64,000 nucleotides of DNA, from positions 67,030,578-67,094,577 of the forward strand of contig NC_091014.1 in assembly GCF_041296385.1 (NCBI RefSeq), given 5' to 3'. The DNA comes from Aphelocoma coerulescens (Eukaryota > Chordata > Aves > Passeriformes > Corvidae). Shown here one piece after another: positions 54,001-63,640 of the stretch (the stretch's first letter is position 1; the number at the start of each line of letters is the position of its first letter). The position numbers and the translations under genes were made by a program. The notes under the pieces were generated by a model, which was not told the DNA's origin, searched no databases, and saw only the letters and a list, made by a program, of their open reading frames with translations.

Positions 54001-54402
54001 GGGAAACTGTAGTACCCATGCAAAGAATGGCTAAAAACCACTGAAACCCTACAAAGCTGCTAAAATGTCTGCCTTTTCACCCAAAATATGTTTAAAACGT
54101 GCCTGTGAGTGCCAGTTTGGGACAACAGGATGTTTTTTTTTTTCCTAATTACTCACCTCCTGTCACAGTATTTATCTTTCTTTGAAAGAAGAGAGGGGGA
54201 AAACCCACTTAAGTTGCTTGCTGAGGAAGTGTTCACTGTGCACTGCAGTTGCACATTGTGCCAACAAGGCTTCACGGACCTAAGTGAACACTTCTTTAAA
54301 GAGCTGATGGTATCTGTTGATTTCTCTATTTTCATTTTGCCTCTGGAAAAAAAAAAAAAAGAGTTATTTTACTCAGGGTTTGCATTAAAAGGCAGAAGAC
54401 AC

Positions 54403-54899
54403 TGAGTTGTTCTTCTAATTGATGTTTATTAATTCTTATCTATGGCATAGCTGCACAGAGTGTGCCTTCTAAGTTAACAAGGTGGAAATGGCCCCCGAGT
54501 GCTACCTTTCAAGGTCTTTTAAAGTCCAGTCTATCCAATTATGGAATGCCAACTAATTTATTTTTATTTATAATCCAATAACTAATTATTCATGATCCGC
54601 ACTGCCGGTTTTTTGAACACCCAGATTTGTGAAGAAGAAGAAGGAAAGAAGAAGAACTAATCCACACCCCAAATCCTCCATATTGTTACTATATCCCATA
54701 AACCTAATTTTTCTACATCTCTGCATATTCCACCCAGTAACATAACAAATTTCTTTTTAATTACACAGCAACAATCTCAGTGCTGTCACCTAAAAAGGGA
54801 AGCCTTTCCCAAGGCCTCAGGTCAAATGCAGTGTGCTTTTGAGGATCATTACCTGTCAGCACTGAAAGACTGAAATTCTCTGAACCCAGGATTCCAACA
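54403..54899 (-). mobile_element. Probable solo LTR, antisense
   Basis: Read on the minus strand the segment begins TGTTGGAATCCTGGG (from 54899), has a purine/pyrimidine-rich middle (GAAGAAGAAGAAGG on the + strand near 54632), a TTTAAAAG box, and an AATAAACATC poly(A) signal shortly before the end GAAGAACAACTCA. The ends fit TG...CA. No target duplication is visible, and the 5-bp GACAC/GTGTC flanks are inverted rather than direct, so the edges may be off by some bases. No viral gene is present. Confidence 0.5.
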
Positions 54900-57049
54900 G
54901 GTGTCTGTAAGTGCAAGAAAACAGATAGCAACCTCAGCATTTCATTGCTAATATTTGCAGTCCTGCAAAGAAAGAATCAATTAAAGAGGGCACCTAAACC
55001 ACAAAGAGCAGTTCCTGATATTTTCCTGTATATTCAGATTCTTATCACAAATAAATTTGTCCACTTCTGGCCCTAGGAAAACACTGTTCTCCTCAGTAAG
55101 AATACCTGTGGTCAAGGTATGTGTAAAAATAGTAGGAAATATTTTTTTCCTCCTTATCTTTGCCTGAGTGGCAGAGTGAACATCTGAAGAAATAGGAACC
55201 TTTTCTCTTCATAGGGTATTTCTTTTGATTTTGTTCTGCTTCCTTCAGACTGCCTGCTCAGTCTCTCATGTGTAGGAGACAACCATGGTTCCTTCTGAAT
55301 TATTTCTCACCACACATTCATGAGGGGGCCTGAATTTCAGCACATAGAGCGGATTGTCTTTAACATTTACTCTGAGCAACTTGGGCAGCAGCTGTTCCAT
55401 AAATGCTATAGTCTTTATTTCTGTCCTTATGGAAATGCAGGAACATTCTTCTGCCTGTGACATGCCTGCCATAAGACAGGAGGCTCTGGGGGAAAAGTGT
55501 AGCTTGGATCCTCTCCCTGCAAAAGTGTTCAAAGTAAAGGCTGTCAGGTGGATACTCAGGAGAGAAATATTTCTGGACGAAAAGACACAAATCTCAGGAT
55601 TCTACTTGTTTTTACACTGATCTTTTCCAGACTTGACAATTTCCAAACAATCTCCAGAGCAAACCACAGACATTATGGCAAAATACCTCCACAGCATACT
55701 GAGTTAACTTGTCTTGCAAAATAGAAGATTACCTTTTGCACAATTAAAGACACATAAAAAGGTAAAGACACCGCTTTCTACAAAACCTCCTCTTGCTGAT
55801 ATTGCCATCTAGGTGAATTTTAAGTCTCTTCTTTTTTATCAAACAAGATTACAAGCCCAAGAGCTAGCAACAATTTTTCCTTGTATTCTGAAGAGCAACG
55901 TTGGAAATGTCTTTGTAAAAGCTAAGTTAGAAATGAAGTTGCCTCTAACACAGCAGACAAAACTACTGTGACTTCACAGGGTTTTTGGGTGCATGTTGGC
56001 CAAGTTTATACTATTGCTTCTTTTTTTCATTGCTGTAAATATTGCATTAAAGTTCCTTTTAAGATCCAGGCAAAGTCTATTAGCAAATTCAGCTACGCAG
56101 TAGCAGTATAGGAGTGTGTTGAAAAATGGGGCAAAATGTCTTCCATTAAGAACAGAACTCTGTAGGAAAGGTTCCAGACCCTTGTGAAGCCATAAGGAAT
56201 TCAGTTTATTCTGTCTCTCTGTATAATTACAGACAGGTAGAGTTGAAGACTTAAATATCTGCCTAGATAAAGATAGTAATTTTTTTTACTAGCCAAATGG
56301 GCAAGTTCCTCTGCACCACAAGAAACCAGATAAAACAAACCATTACTATATGAGATGGAACAGAAACCAGCAGGTATTTAGGAATTTTTAAAAGAGATTT
56401 CTGATCAGAAAAGATGAGAAGGCAATGCAACTCCCATAACAAACAAACAAACAAACAAACAAAAAAATCTAGATTTTCTGTTTTCAAAGTGTTAAGTCCC
56501 TATTATCGCTCTTTTCATGTCACATACATACCTCAAACTAAGCAAAAGCAGGAACAAAGGGAGTTATGGCCTTAGCACCTTTGTATTTCATTGCAGGGAG
56601 GGCTAAGAAAAGCAAAAGGAATGCTGTTAATTATTTGCCCTTCTTCTAGTTATGTTCTAGTACTGTCGTGGTCTATTGTAAGAAAAAGAGGAAAAGGAGA
56701 ATTTACTAAAGTTATTGCAAGCTCTGTTGTCACTAAGATCCACAAGCTCCTGAGAGATTCTGAAGGATTTTGACACCAACAGAGATGAGTAGAGGTTAAA
56801 TGCAAATGTTTTGGGGAAAACTATTATACAGAATTCAGGACAGCTTCAGAAAAGAGTAAAAGAAACTTGAGAAGGAATGTGCATAGACCAAGACTGGGGT
56901 GTGCAGCTGAAAAGCTGTGAGAAGAAGGGATTATCCAGCAACTGTTTCTTTCCTGACACATGAAGTCAGAGTGCTCTTTGATTGTCGTACTAAGTAATGG
57001 TTCCATTAGAGTTTCAAATGAAAGGTTCCATTTCTTCTAAGCTGCACGT
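54900..57049. other. Unique non-coding DNA
   Basis: Short random frames only. A (CAAA)n microsatellite lies at 56438-56467. No gene or transposon was recognised. Confidence 0.55.
56438..56467. repeat. (CAAA)n microsatellite
   Basis: About six perfect AAAC units followed by an A run; directly readable. Confidence 0.9.
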
Positions 57050-58765
57050 GGAATCCTATCCTTTCAGTTTTGCCTGAAAACCTTCAGGATCATCAGGTGC
57101 CTTAAAGAAAAGATCCTGGACCAAAAGAGACAGTGCTGGGCATCCCTTTTCCTGTGCAGCTTTAAATGGCACAATACACATTCATATTATGCTTCTTTTT
57201 TTTCAGCTGCATGCACCTTGACACTTTGGCTCTCTCGCTGAGCCCAGCTGTTGCAAAATGATTAGAGGATCAGGGACATGGGTCATTGATAGAATTATGG
57301 GATCAATAAAAGAACTGTACAAGCAAAAGGCCTGCAAGCAAAGGCTAGTGTGAGAAGTTGCCTGCATGAGAAAGCAGCTGTGTGAGAAACAGGCCTGAGA
57401 ACAAAAAGGGAGTTTTGAGGATGTGCAGCTGTGCAGATAAGATGTACTGACCATGAGAAGGGAGGGTGAACTCTGAATTCTTTAATCATAACATAACTGT
57501 AGAAGCTTGCCAATGTAGTCTAATTATGTAGAAGCAGAAATGCACCTTGATAGGTTTAAGCCAATTAAGAGTTAACAAGCTGGGATACTATATAAGTGCC
57601 TCTGGATTGCTAATAAATGGAGCTTGCTTTTTATCAATCATATTGGTTGTTCTGCAATGTCTTCCCCCGCCAAAGTCGTCGAACTTTTTCAACACCCAGC
57701 TGAATCATTTTAGTCTGGAAACAAAAGAGGAGAAAACAGTTCCTTGGTTTCTCATTCCCTTTGAAGGCTACCAACAACACCCTGCAAACAGGGGCTAGGA
57801 ATTTTCTTTTCAAACTAAATGGACTACCCTGTTCTTTCTTTCAATCACGCAGAGTTCCTGAACCTCAACGGTATCAAGTGGAACTATTGGTCACAAAATG
57901 TGCCCCCTCAGGAAGCTACAGTTGTCACTATATTTAACTCACATCCTGTAAAAAGCAACACATACCCTGGACTTACGCACATGGACCATCATGCTCCTTC
58001 ACTCTTGCAGAGCCCAGCTTCAAAACTTACTGTGTCCAGCTATTGCTCCCAATCCAAAGCTCCTAGAACAAAAAGTAAGCGCTGGCCTTCACTTTCTCCT
58101 CACAGCTTTTAAAGTGCAGTGCACCCAGGTCTGTGCACTCAGCCCTAGGGACCCTCAGGCACCTTCAGTCTCACAGAGTCCAGTTACAAAGATAAGAACA
58201 TTCAGCAGCTGCTCCCACAGAAGAAGTTCTAGAAGAAAGAGGCAGTGCTGGAATTTACTTTCCTTTTGCAGCCTATAAACTGCACAGCCAACAGTGAGAC
58301 AATTCTTCTTCCTTCATAGCTCTGTGCAGGATCACATCCTTTCAGTCTCGAAGAGAGCATCCACAACAGAACCCCTACACTGAGTGCTCTCACACGAACG
58401 GTGCCGGGACAGAAAAGCGCTTGGTTTTTTCCTGGGCACTGTCATAAAATGAACCACAGGATGGAGGTGTGGGCTTGCAAAAGAAGGGAACGCACCTCAC
58501 CTATTTAAACTACCAACAGTGCAGATCCAGGTTGAAATCACCACTGCGTTCAAACCGTCCGGACAAAAAGATTTCGCTGCTCTCCCGAGTACAAACTCTT
58601 ATTTGCCCCACACTCAAATGGCAACACGACCTCCTTTACACTGATAGATTTTTTTCATTCTCGCAGAGCTCAGCTACAAACTTGAAACCATCTGGCAAAA
58701 GCAAAGCTCACAAAAGTGTCATCTGAGAATGCTGGTGCTGCCTGCAATTTCAGCCACACACAAAG
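57050..58765 (+). repeat. Decayed tandem array, period about 163 bp, family not recognised
   Basis: A motif like TTCANTCTCGCAGAGCNCAG recurs at about 57063, 57228, 57840, 57998, 58164, 58341 and 58654. After removing the LTR with one target copy (452 bp), spacings are 165, 160, 158, 166, 177 and 313 (two periods). About 65 bp later in each unit comes a second motif like CTAGAACAAAAAG, then GCNCTGG, a pyrimidine run and CAGCTTTAAA (for example 58062, 58221, and 57112 in a diverged form). Both motifs have a pyrimidine run before CAG, resembling splice acceptors. Units are heavily diverged, so the array is old. I do not know this family. Confidence 0.7.
57249..57694 (+). mobile_element. Solo LTR (ERVK-like), 446 bp, with a perfect target duplication
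   Basis: The element starts TGTTGCAAAATG and ends GAACTTTTTCAACA, with TG...CA inverted ends. It is flanked by a perfect 6-bp direct repeat CCCAGC (57243-57248 and 57695-57700), the duplication size usual for class II (ERVK-type) retroviruses. It has a TATA box TATATAAG (57589-57596) and an AATAAA signal (57612-57617). No internal viral sequence is present, so it is a solo LTR left by recombination between two LTRs. It sits inside one unit of the 163-bp array, splitting the GAGCCCAGC motif. Confidence 0.9.
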
Positions 58766-60309
58766 AACAGCTCCTCACACTCCTCAATTTGGCATGAGCT
58801 TTCCACTTCTCAGAGGTGGCCTTCTGAAATTTTGGCAGTGCACTTATTTTGGACAAGGTAAGCAGCTATGTTCAGGATTGGTGCACAGCTGATCGAGGGC
58901 CCAAGTCAAGTAATGCCCAGTAACAGCATTCTGGCACCTCTGTAGGGGCTCATTTCCTGCATGTTGTCTGTTTTGAAGGAGAGGATCCCATTTCTTTTGA
59001 GATGGGCTTATAGTTCCTCTCTTTGGCACAGAAACCAATTTTGGATTGGCAGATTGGGTGGTCTTAGTGAATTTTAACAGCTTTTCCTAATAGGCAATAA
59101 TTCTGTTGGTTAAAGCTGTTGAACTGTTCTGGTGGGAATGCAAAAGCCAAGCTGCCGAGCTTTCTGTCCTTGTACCTTTAATGTGTGAGCAGTGCCAAGC
59201 ACCATTCAATTTGGATCCTGGCTCTCTGAGACTGACTGAAGGATTATGATGGTTCACAGAGCTGATAACGAAAGTGCAGATGGCAGAACACTGCTAGTAC
59301 TTTAGGTGCAACTGAAGTTGTAGGCAGCAGCAACTGTCTCAGCTGGCACTTTTGTGAGCTATGTTTTTTCCGGATGGTTTCAAGTTTGTAGCCGGACTCT
59401 GCAATAGTGAAAACATTTATTAGCACAGAGGAGTTCGTGTTGCTGTTTGAGTGTGGCGCAGATAAGAGTCTGTGTTGAGCTTTGACGGGGTACCCTTCCT
59501 TCTCAGACCAGGGTGAAAGAGCAGGGGAGGCTGCTGTTCTGCTAAGTTCTTTATTTCATAGTCTCACAGCTTTCTTGAAGGCAGAGTTCGAAGGGGGTTA
59601 CATGATAAAGCCAAGCAGCAGCAGCAACAGCAGGCAAAACCAGCTTCTTCTCTATGTTCTATATGCTCCATGTATTTTTTCTTACAGAAGTGTGGATTAT
59701 GTTTGTTAATTGACCAATAAGATTAACACACAATTCTAGTTTTCCTTTTCTTAACCTATCCTGGTCTAATTCTAACAGTCATAAGTCTTGCACAAGTGTT
59801 ACACAGGTATTACACAGATTTGTGTGTACAGTTTCCATCAGTTCTTATTGTTTATGTGAACACTCTATCTAAAAAAGGTGAACAGTGTAATTCTATCTGT
59901 ATTTTGTCTAAAGTAAAGAATTCTGTGAAAAGGTAACACTACTGCAGCAAGAACTGTGTTTAAGGTCTCTGCTACAGCTTTTTAATGTTTAAGGCACTTA
60001 GCATATATTTCTACTGAAGTTAAAAATTTATATTTCTATTTCACTTTGGTGTGGCTTCTATGTGAAGCCACATATCTCAGCTTGTACAAAAGTTTTAATT
60101 TAGCCCCTGTGCTTTGGCTTCCCTCTGGGCCTGAGTCCAGAGGAGCTTTCACTCCAACAAGTTTGTACTTGGAAGGGGAAGATCAGCGAAATCTCTTTGT
60201 CCTTACACAGTGGACTTGAGAGCAGTGACATTTTCAGCTTGGCTACGCACTTGGGGTGGCTTAGAGCAAGGCCAGGAGCGTTTCCTTCTTAAGCAAGCCC
60301 ACACTGCCA
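58766..60309. other. Unique DNA between array blocks
   Basis: Non-coding sequence with short frames and a small AGCAGCAGCAGCAACAGCAG run near 59614. The minus strand has an AATAAA-type motif near 59550, but no LTR edges were found. Confidence 0.5.
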
Positions 60310-60600
60310 TCGTGTGTTCGGCTTTATGAGCGCTGACTGTGCCCAGGAAAAAGCCAAGCGCTTTTCTGGCCCGGCCCTATTAAGTGTGGGAGCAGCCAGT
60401 GAGAGAGCTCCGCTGTGGATCCAGGCTCTTGGAGAGTGATCCTGCATAGAGCTGGGAAGGAAGACAATCGGCTCATTGCTGGCTGTGCAGTGGATAGGCC
60501 ACTAAAAAGAAGTTTATTCCAGAGCAACATCTTTCTTTTAGAACATTTTCTGTGGGACCCCCTGGTCAGCATATAACTCGCACCCACTGAACTGCATGAA
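60310..60600 (-). repeat. Inverted copy of part of the 163-bp array
   Basis: The complement of this segment aligns with about 58150-58465. Matching landmarks include CCCACAGAA, then TTCTA with GAAAGA, CACTGCACAGCCA against AACTGCACAGCCA, AGCTCTATGCAGGATCAC against AGCTCTGTGCAGGATCAC, and CAGAAAAGCGCTTGG followed by TTTTTCCTGGGCAC in both. The last 40 bases match at about 37 positions by eye. The similarity spans roughly 300 bp, close to two array units, so this is an inverted duplication of array sequence. Confidence 0.75.
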
Positions 60601-60609
60601 ACTCCCTGG

Positions 60610-60790
60610 AGATGCGGACCCTCCCTCCAGCTCTGTGCACTGTCCCACTCTCTCACTCTAGCAGATCCCGAACACTTCCCAAACAAAAAGTCCTAGAACA
60701 AAAAGCCAGTGCTGGCCTTCATCCTCCCCTTGCCGTTGGTAAACCAGGCCAAAAACACCGGTGGTTCGCACTTTCCTTCTCAGCAGTGTA
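60610..60790 (+). repeat. Direct-orientation unit of the same repeat family
   Basis: The segment contains CTCTCACTCTAGCAGATCCC and then CCTAGAACAAAAAGCCAGTG followed by CTGGCCTTCATCC. These are the two landmark motifs of the array, in the same order and orientation as at 57998-58110. It follows the inverted copy directly, so the two face each other. Confidence 0.65.
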
Positions 60791-60832
60791 CAGCATCCCA
60801 TCCATCACTAACCCGAAGCGTTTCCAGCTGCA

Positions 60833-61100
60833 GGTGGGTGTCGGGCTCTGCTCCCAGGGAACAAGGCACAGGACAAGAGGAAACAGCCTCAACCTGCGCT
60901 AGGAGAGGCTCGGGTTACACATCACAAAGAGTTTCCCCACTGAAAGAAGAATTCTTTCTTGGACACTGGAACGGGCTGTCCAGGCTAGCGGTGGAGTTAC
61001 CGTCCTTGAAGCTACAGTTACACCCTGAGGTACTTAAGGAAACACCGGAGGCACCACTCAGTGCCATAACCTGACTAACACGGCAGCGTTAGATCACAGA
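60833..61100 (+). mobile_element. CR1 LINE fragment, sense, diverged
   Basis: GTGGGTGTCGGGCTCTGCTC followed by CCAGGGAACAAGG marks the CR1 ORF2 end. Later segments (GGACACTGGAACGGGCTG, then GCACCACTCAGTGCC and a decayed 3' UTR) follow in CR1 order. It includes small insertions and lacks the octamer tail. It lies just upstream of the CpG island promoter. Confidence 0.8.
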
Positions 61101-61227
61101 CTGACCCCAGTAACCTGCACACTCTCCCCCATGCTAATGACGCTAATGAACTCCGTGCCTTTTTAATTGGCATCCCCTGAAGAACCCCGCGGCCCCGCCC
61201 TGCGCAGCCGCGCTGCGCCCGCGGCCC

Positions 61228-61239
61228 CGCGCATGCGCC
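61228..61239 (+). promoter_or_regulatory. NRF1-like binding site
   Basis: CGCGCATGCGCC contains the palindrome GCGCATGCGC and differs from the NRF1 consensus YGCGCAYGCGCR only in the last base. NRF1 regulates many nuclear genes for mitochondrial proteins. It lies about 24 bp upstream of the proposed start codon. Confidence 0.6.
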
Positions 61240-61258
61240 GCCCCGCCCGCGGGAGACA

Positions 61259-61270
61259 CAAGATGGCGGC
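61259..61270 (+). promoter_or_regulatory. YY1-like site overlapping the start codon
   Basis: CAAGATGGCGGC matches the classic YY1 core AANATGGCGGC. YY1 sites often overlap the initiator ATG in TATA-less housekeeping promoters. The same bases give a favourable Kozak context (A at -3, G at +4). Confidence 0.6.
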
Positions 61271-61311
61271 GGCGACGCGCTGCGCCCGCGGGCTGCGGCT
61301 GCCAAGGGCAG
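61263..61311 (+). CDS. First coding exon of an unidentified gene, probably mitochondrial product
   Basis: The exon encodes MAAATRCARGLRLPRA plus the first base of the next codon, and ends at a consensus donor (CAG before GTGAGT at 61312), so intron 1 is in phase 1. The peptide has four Arg, no acidic residue, and many Ala and Leu, as expected of a mitochondrial presequence. The ATG has strong Kozak context and sits in a CpG island with NRF1-like and YY1-like motifs. In-frame ATGs at 61167 and 61233 lie upstream. I prefer 61263 because of its context and because the upstream codons would add an atypical RRPARGRHK extension. The rest of the gene lies beyond the window. I cannot identify the protein; mitochondrial targeting is an inference from composition and promoter. 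Confidence 0.6.
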
Positions 61312-61828
61312 GTGAGTGTCAGCCCCTCACGGCCCCCTCACGGCCCCGGCTCTGCGCCTCGGGGAGCTCGGCCCGTCCGTGCAGCTCTGCCCCAGGCTGG
61401 GACGGGCTCGGCTCCCGGCTCTGCGCGAGGGGAGCTCGCACCGCAGCGGCTGGAAAGGAGCTGCCGAAAATTTTTCTGAGGGCGTGGAAATGATCGTGTT
61501 TCTGCCTCCTTTCTCCGTAGGGAGCTGGGGGTTGGAGCACAAAGGGCTCGGGATGTAGCTGTGGGTGTCGCGCTGGGGCTGTCACTGCCCTGTAAGCTAA
61601 AAGTTTGGATTCCTTTTGCCGTTTCTTAGGTGACTTTGACCTTTTGGCCATGATCTGTAGTAAAGCTCAGCTACTAATATTATAAAGTGTGTATTTGAGG
61701 CTTTGCCTCTGTTTAAATTGATTCTGCTCAACTTAAGTTGAGTAGCATGGGAAATGGCAAACGGGTTTTGTAGGTAAAGGGGAGGGAGGAATTTAATATC
61801 CTTTTAGTGGGAGCAGTGTGTCCTTTTT

Positions 61829-61942
61829 TTACCTAAGTGGCTGTCAGACTGCCTCTTAGGACAATTGGGAGATGTGGTGTCTTTTTCCAGTTCGTGGGGT
61901 TGGGAGAGAACAGGGATAGACAAACTTCTGAGTAGAGGAAAA
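61829..61942 (+). repeat. Diverged duplication within intron 1, copy 1
   Basis: GTGGCTGTCAGACTGC, then AGGACA, GTGGGGT and GAGAGAACAGGGATAGA recur in the same order at 63129-63240. The two copies lie about 1.3 kb apart in the same orientation with clear similarity over about 110 bp. I do not recognise the sequence. Confidence 0.7.
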
Positions 61943-61978
61943 GGTGCTTTGGGTTCACTGTGGATATTTGAGCTTTAA

Positions 61979-62143
61979 GTCATAGAATGACAGAATGATT
62001 GGGATTGGAAGGGAACTTAAGGATCATCGGGTTCCAACCCCCTGCCATGGGCAGGGACATCTTCCTCTATCCCAGCTTGCTCCAAGCCCTATCCAGCCTG
62101 GCCTGGAACACTTCCAGGGATGGGGCAGCCACAGATTCTCTGA
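61979..62143 (-). mobile_element. CR1 LINE fragment, antisense
   Basis: The + strand begins with the tail complement CATAGAATGACAGAATGATT, then GGGATTGGAAGGGAACTTAA, CCAACCCCCTGCCATGGGCA and CACTTCCAGGGATGGGGCAG, the complement of the CR1 3' end. It is 5'-truncated at about 62143. Confidence 0.9.
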
Positions 62144-63128
62144 AAAATGGAATTTGTAGCAGGCTTACAGTAGTGGTTGGGCATATAACCATAGCTGGTG
62201 ATAATTTGTGGCAGGCAGACCTTATAGATTTATGGAACAAGGAAAGATGTTCATCACTAAACACTTTCCAGTGTAATGCAGGCACAACACGTGCATGCTC
62301 AAAGGTGGGAGAACATGAAACAGTAATTAGGTATTATTTGTTAGTGTGACAATGATAGCATTATGAAGAGCTTGCCACCAATAATTTTTGCAGAAATAAG
62401 GGCAAAAAAGCTACTGAGTAGTTAAAAGATACAATTTTTTTTTAATTTTGTAACTTTCATGTTGTTCTTACATAGGTTGATCTGTGTAATACCTTTTCCA
62501 ATGGGTGCTCACAGTGGACTGAAATTTTGTTGCATTTAGGGTTTATATTGTAAGAACTGAAAAGTGTTCCTATCTAAAAGTAATAGAGGCAGTTTTAATT
62601 GTATGAATATGACTACTGTGTGTTTTTAATTTTTTTAAATAAACGTTTAGAAAAAGAAATGTAGGTAAGCAAAGTGTTGAGGAGTATGGCTCATTAAATT
62701 TTCTCTTCACCACTTCAGCATACCATATACCCTTTTTTTTTTTTTGATACTTGAAGGAATCTTGCTGGTTATAAAGAACCCAAACATTTTTCTGTGACTC
62801 TGTGTTTCCTAAAAAATAAATTCAATAGCAAGCCCCTAATTATTAGGAAAGCACAAGAATGGGTGAAGACACTGGAGTGTTTTTTCCTTCTTTCTCGTAG
62901 TTGGTCTTGAGCTCTCTGTTTCAGTAATGGAAAGGTCCTTTGAAGACAGAAACCCTGCCCAGTTTAAGCTTGGACCTGTTTTGTAGGAGAGATGCCTTTT
63001 AGGAAGTCACATACCTACCTTTAAGGTACAGAATGTCTTACTTTGTGCTTTTCTATCTGCCAACTGAAGCATGGTTTCCAAGCATGCTATAAAAAATTGA
63101 AAAGTTCGAGTCTAGGTGTTACTCATTT

Positions 63129-63240
63129 ATTTAGGTGGCTGTCAGACTGCTGTTCAGGACAAAATTGGAGATGCAATATCCTTTACCAGTTTGTGGGGTA
63201 TGGAGAGAACAGGGATAGATGGCTTTTGGGTAGAGAAAAA
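63129..63240 (+). repeat. Diverged duplication within intron 1, copy 2
   Basis: This is the partner of 61829-61942. It shares GTGGCTGTCAGACTGC and GAGAGAACAGGGATAGA and similar spacing. It is open in one + frame over this length, but I see no family resemblance or splice sites that would make it an exon. Confidence 0.7.
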
Positions 63241-63427
63241 CCTCCCTCAGGCACTGAAATCTGGTTGGATTTTCTGGTTTAAGTTCTGTCAGCTGATACA
63301 ACAGAATATAATTTATGCCTCAACATACCCTATCCTTTTGATCTTCTGAACATTGTGGCTGCAGTGTCAGTGCCGCTGTGTAACTGGTAATTCCTAACCA
63401 CATTGGGATAAAACCTTCTTCGGTGTG

Positions 63428-63640
63428 CAGGTGTTACCTTCCACTATCCCAGGTTGCTCCAAGCCCCATCCAACCTGGCCCTGAACACTTCCAGGGATGG
63501 GGCAGCCACAGCTTCTCTGGGCAACCTGTGCCAGGGCCTCACCACCCTCACAGGGAGGAATTTCTTCCTGAAATCTAAACTAAACCTGCTCTCTGTCAGT
63601 GTGAGGCCATTCCCCCTTGTCCTGTCACCACGTGCTCTTG
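63428..63640 (-). mobile_element. CR1 LINE fragment, antisense, lacking its tail
   Basis: CCTTCCACTATCCCAGGTTG, CACTTCCAGGGATGGGGCAG, then GAGGAATTTCTTCCTGAAAT and CCATTCCCCCTTGTCCTGTC are the complement of CR1 ORF2 end sequence. The terminal octamers are missing on the low-coordinate side. It resembles the fragment at 61979 but extends further into ORF2. Confidence 0.88.

Larger units (their letters stand above)
48773..54402. other. Unique AT-rich non-coding DNA
   Basis: Mostly AT-rich DNA with random frames. It contains a T-rich tract at 50979-51014, an A17 run near 52944, and a weak exon-like segment on the minus strand at 50257-50459, described separately. Confidence 0.55.
61185..61460. 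promoter_or_regulatory. CpG island promoter
   Basis: CpG dinucleotides are dense from about 61185 to 61460, in contrast to the CpG-poor DNA on either side. The island spans the proposed start codon at 61263 and the first splice donor at 61312. No TATA box is seen at the expected distance, typical of housekeeping promoters. Borders were judged by eye. Confidence 0.8.

Noticed and set aside
54398..54905. GACAC/GTGTC flanks as a target duplication
   Set aside because: They are inverted, not direct, repeats, so they cannot be a target-site duplication.
61167..61262. Upstream in-frame ATGs at 61167 and 61233 as the start codon
   Set aside because: They lie in the proximal promoter, one inside the NRF1-like palindrome, and would add an unusual basic extension. 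The ATG at 61263 has the better context, though this is not proven.
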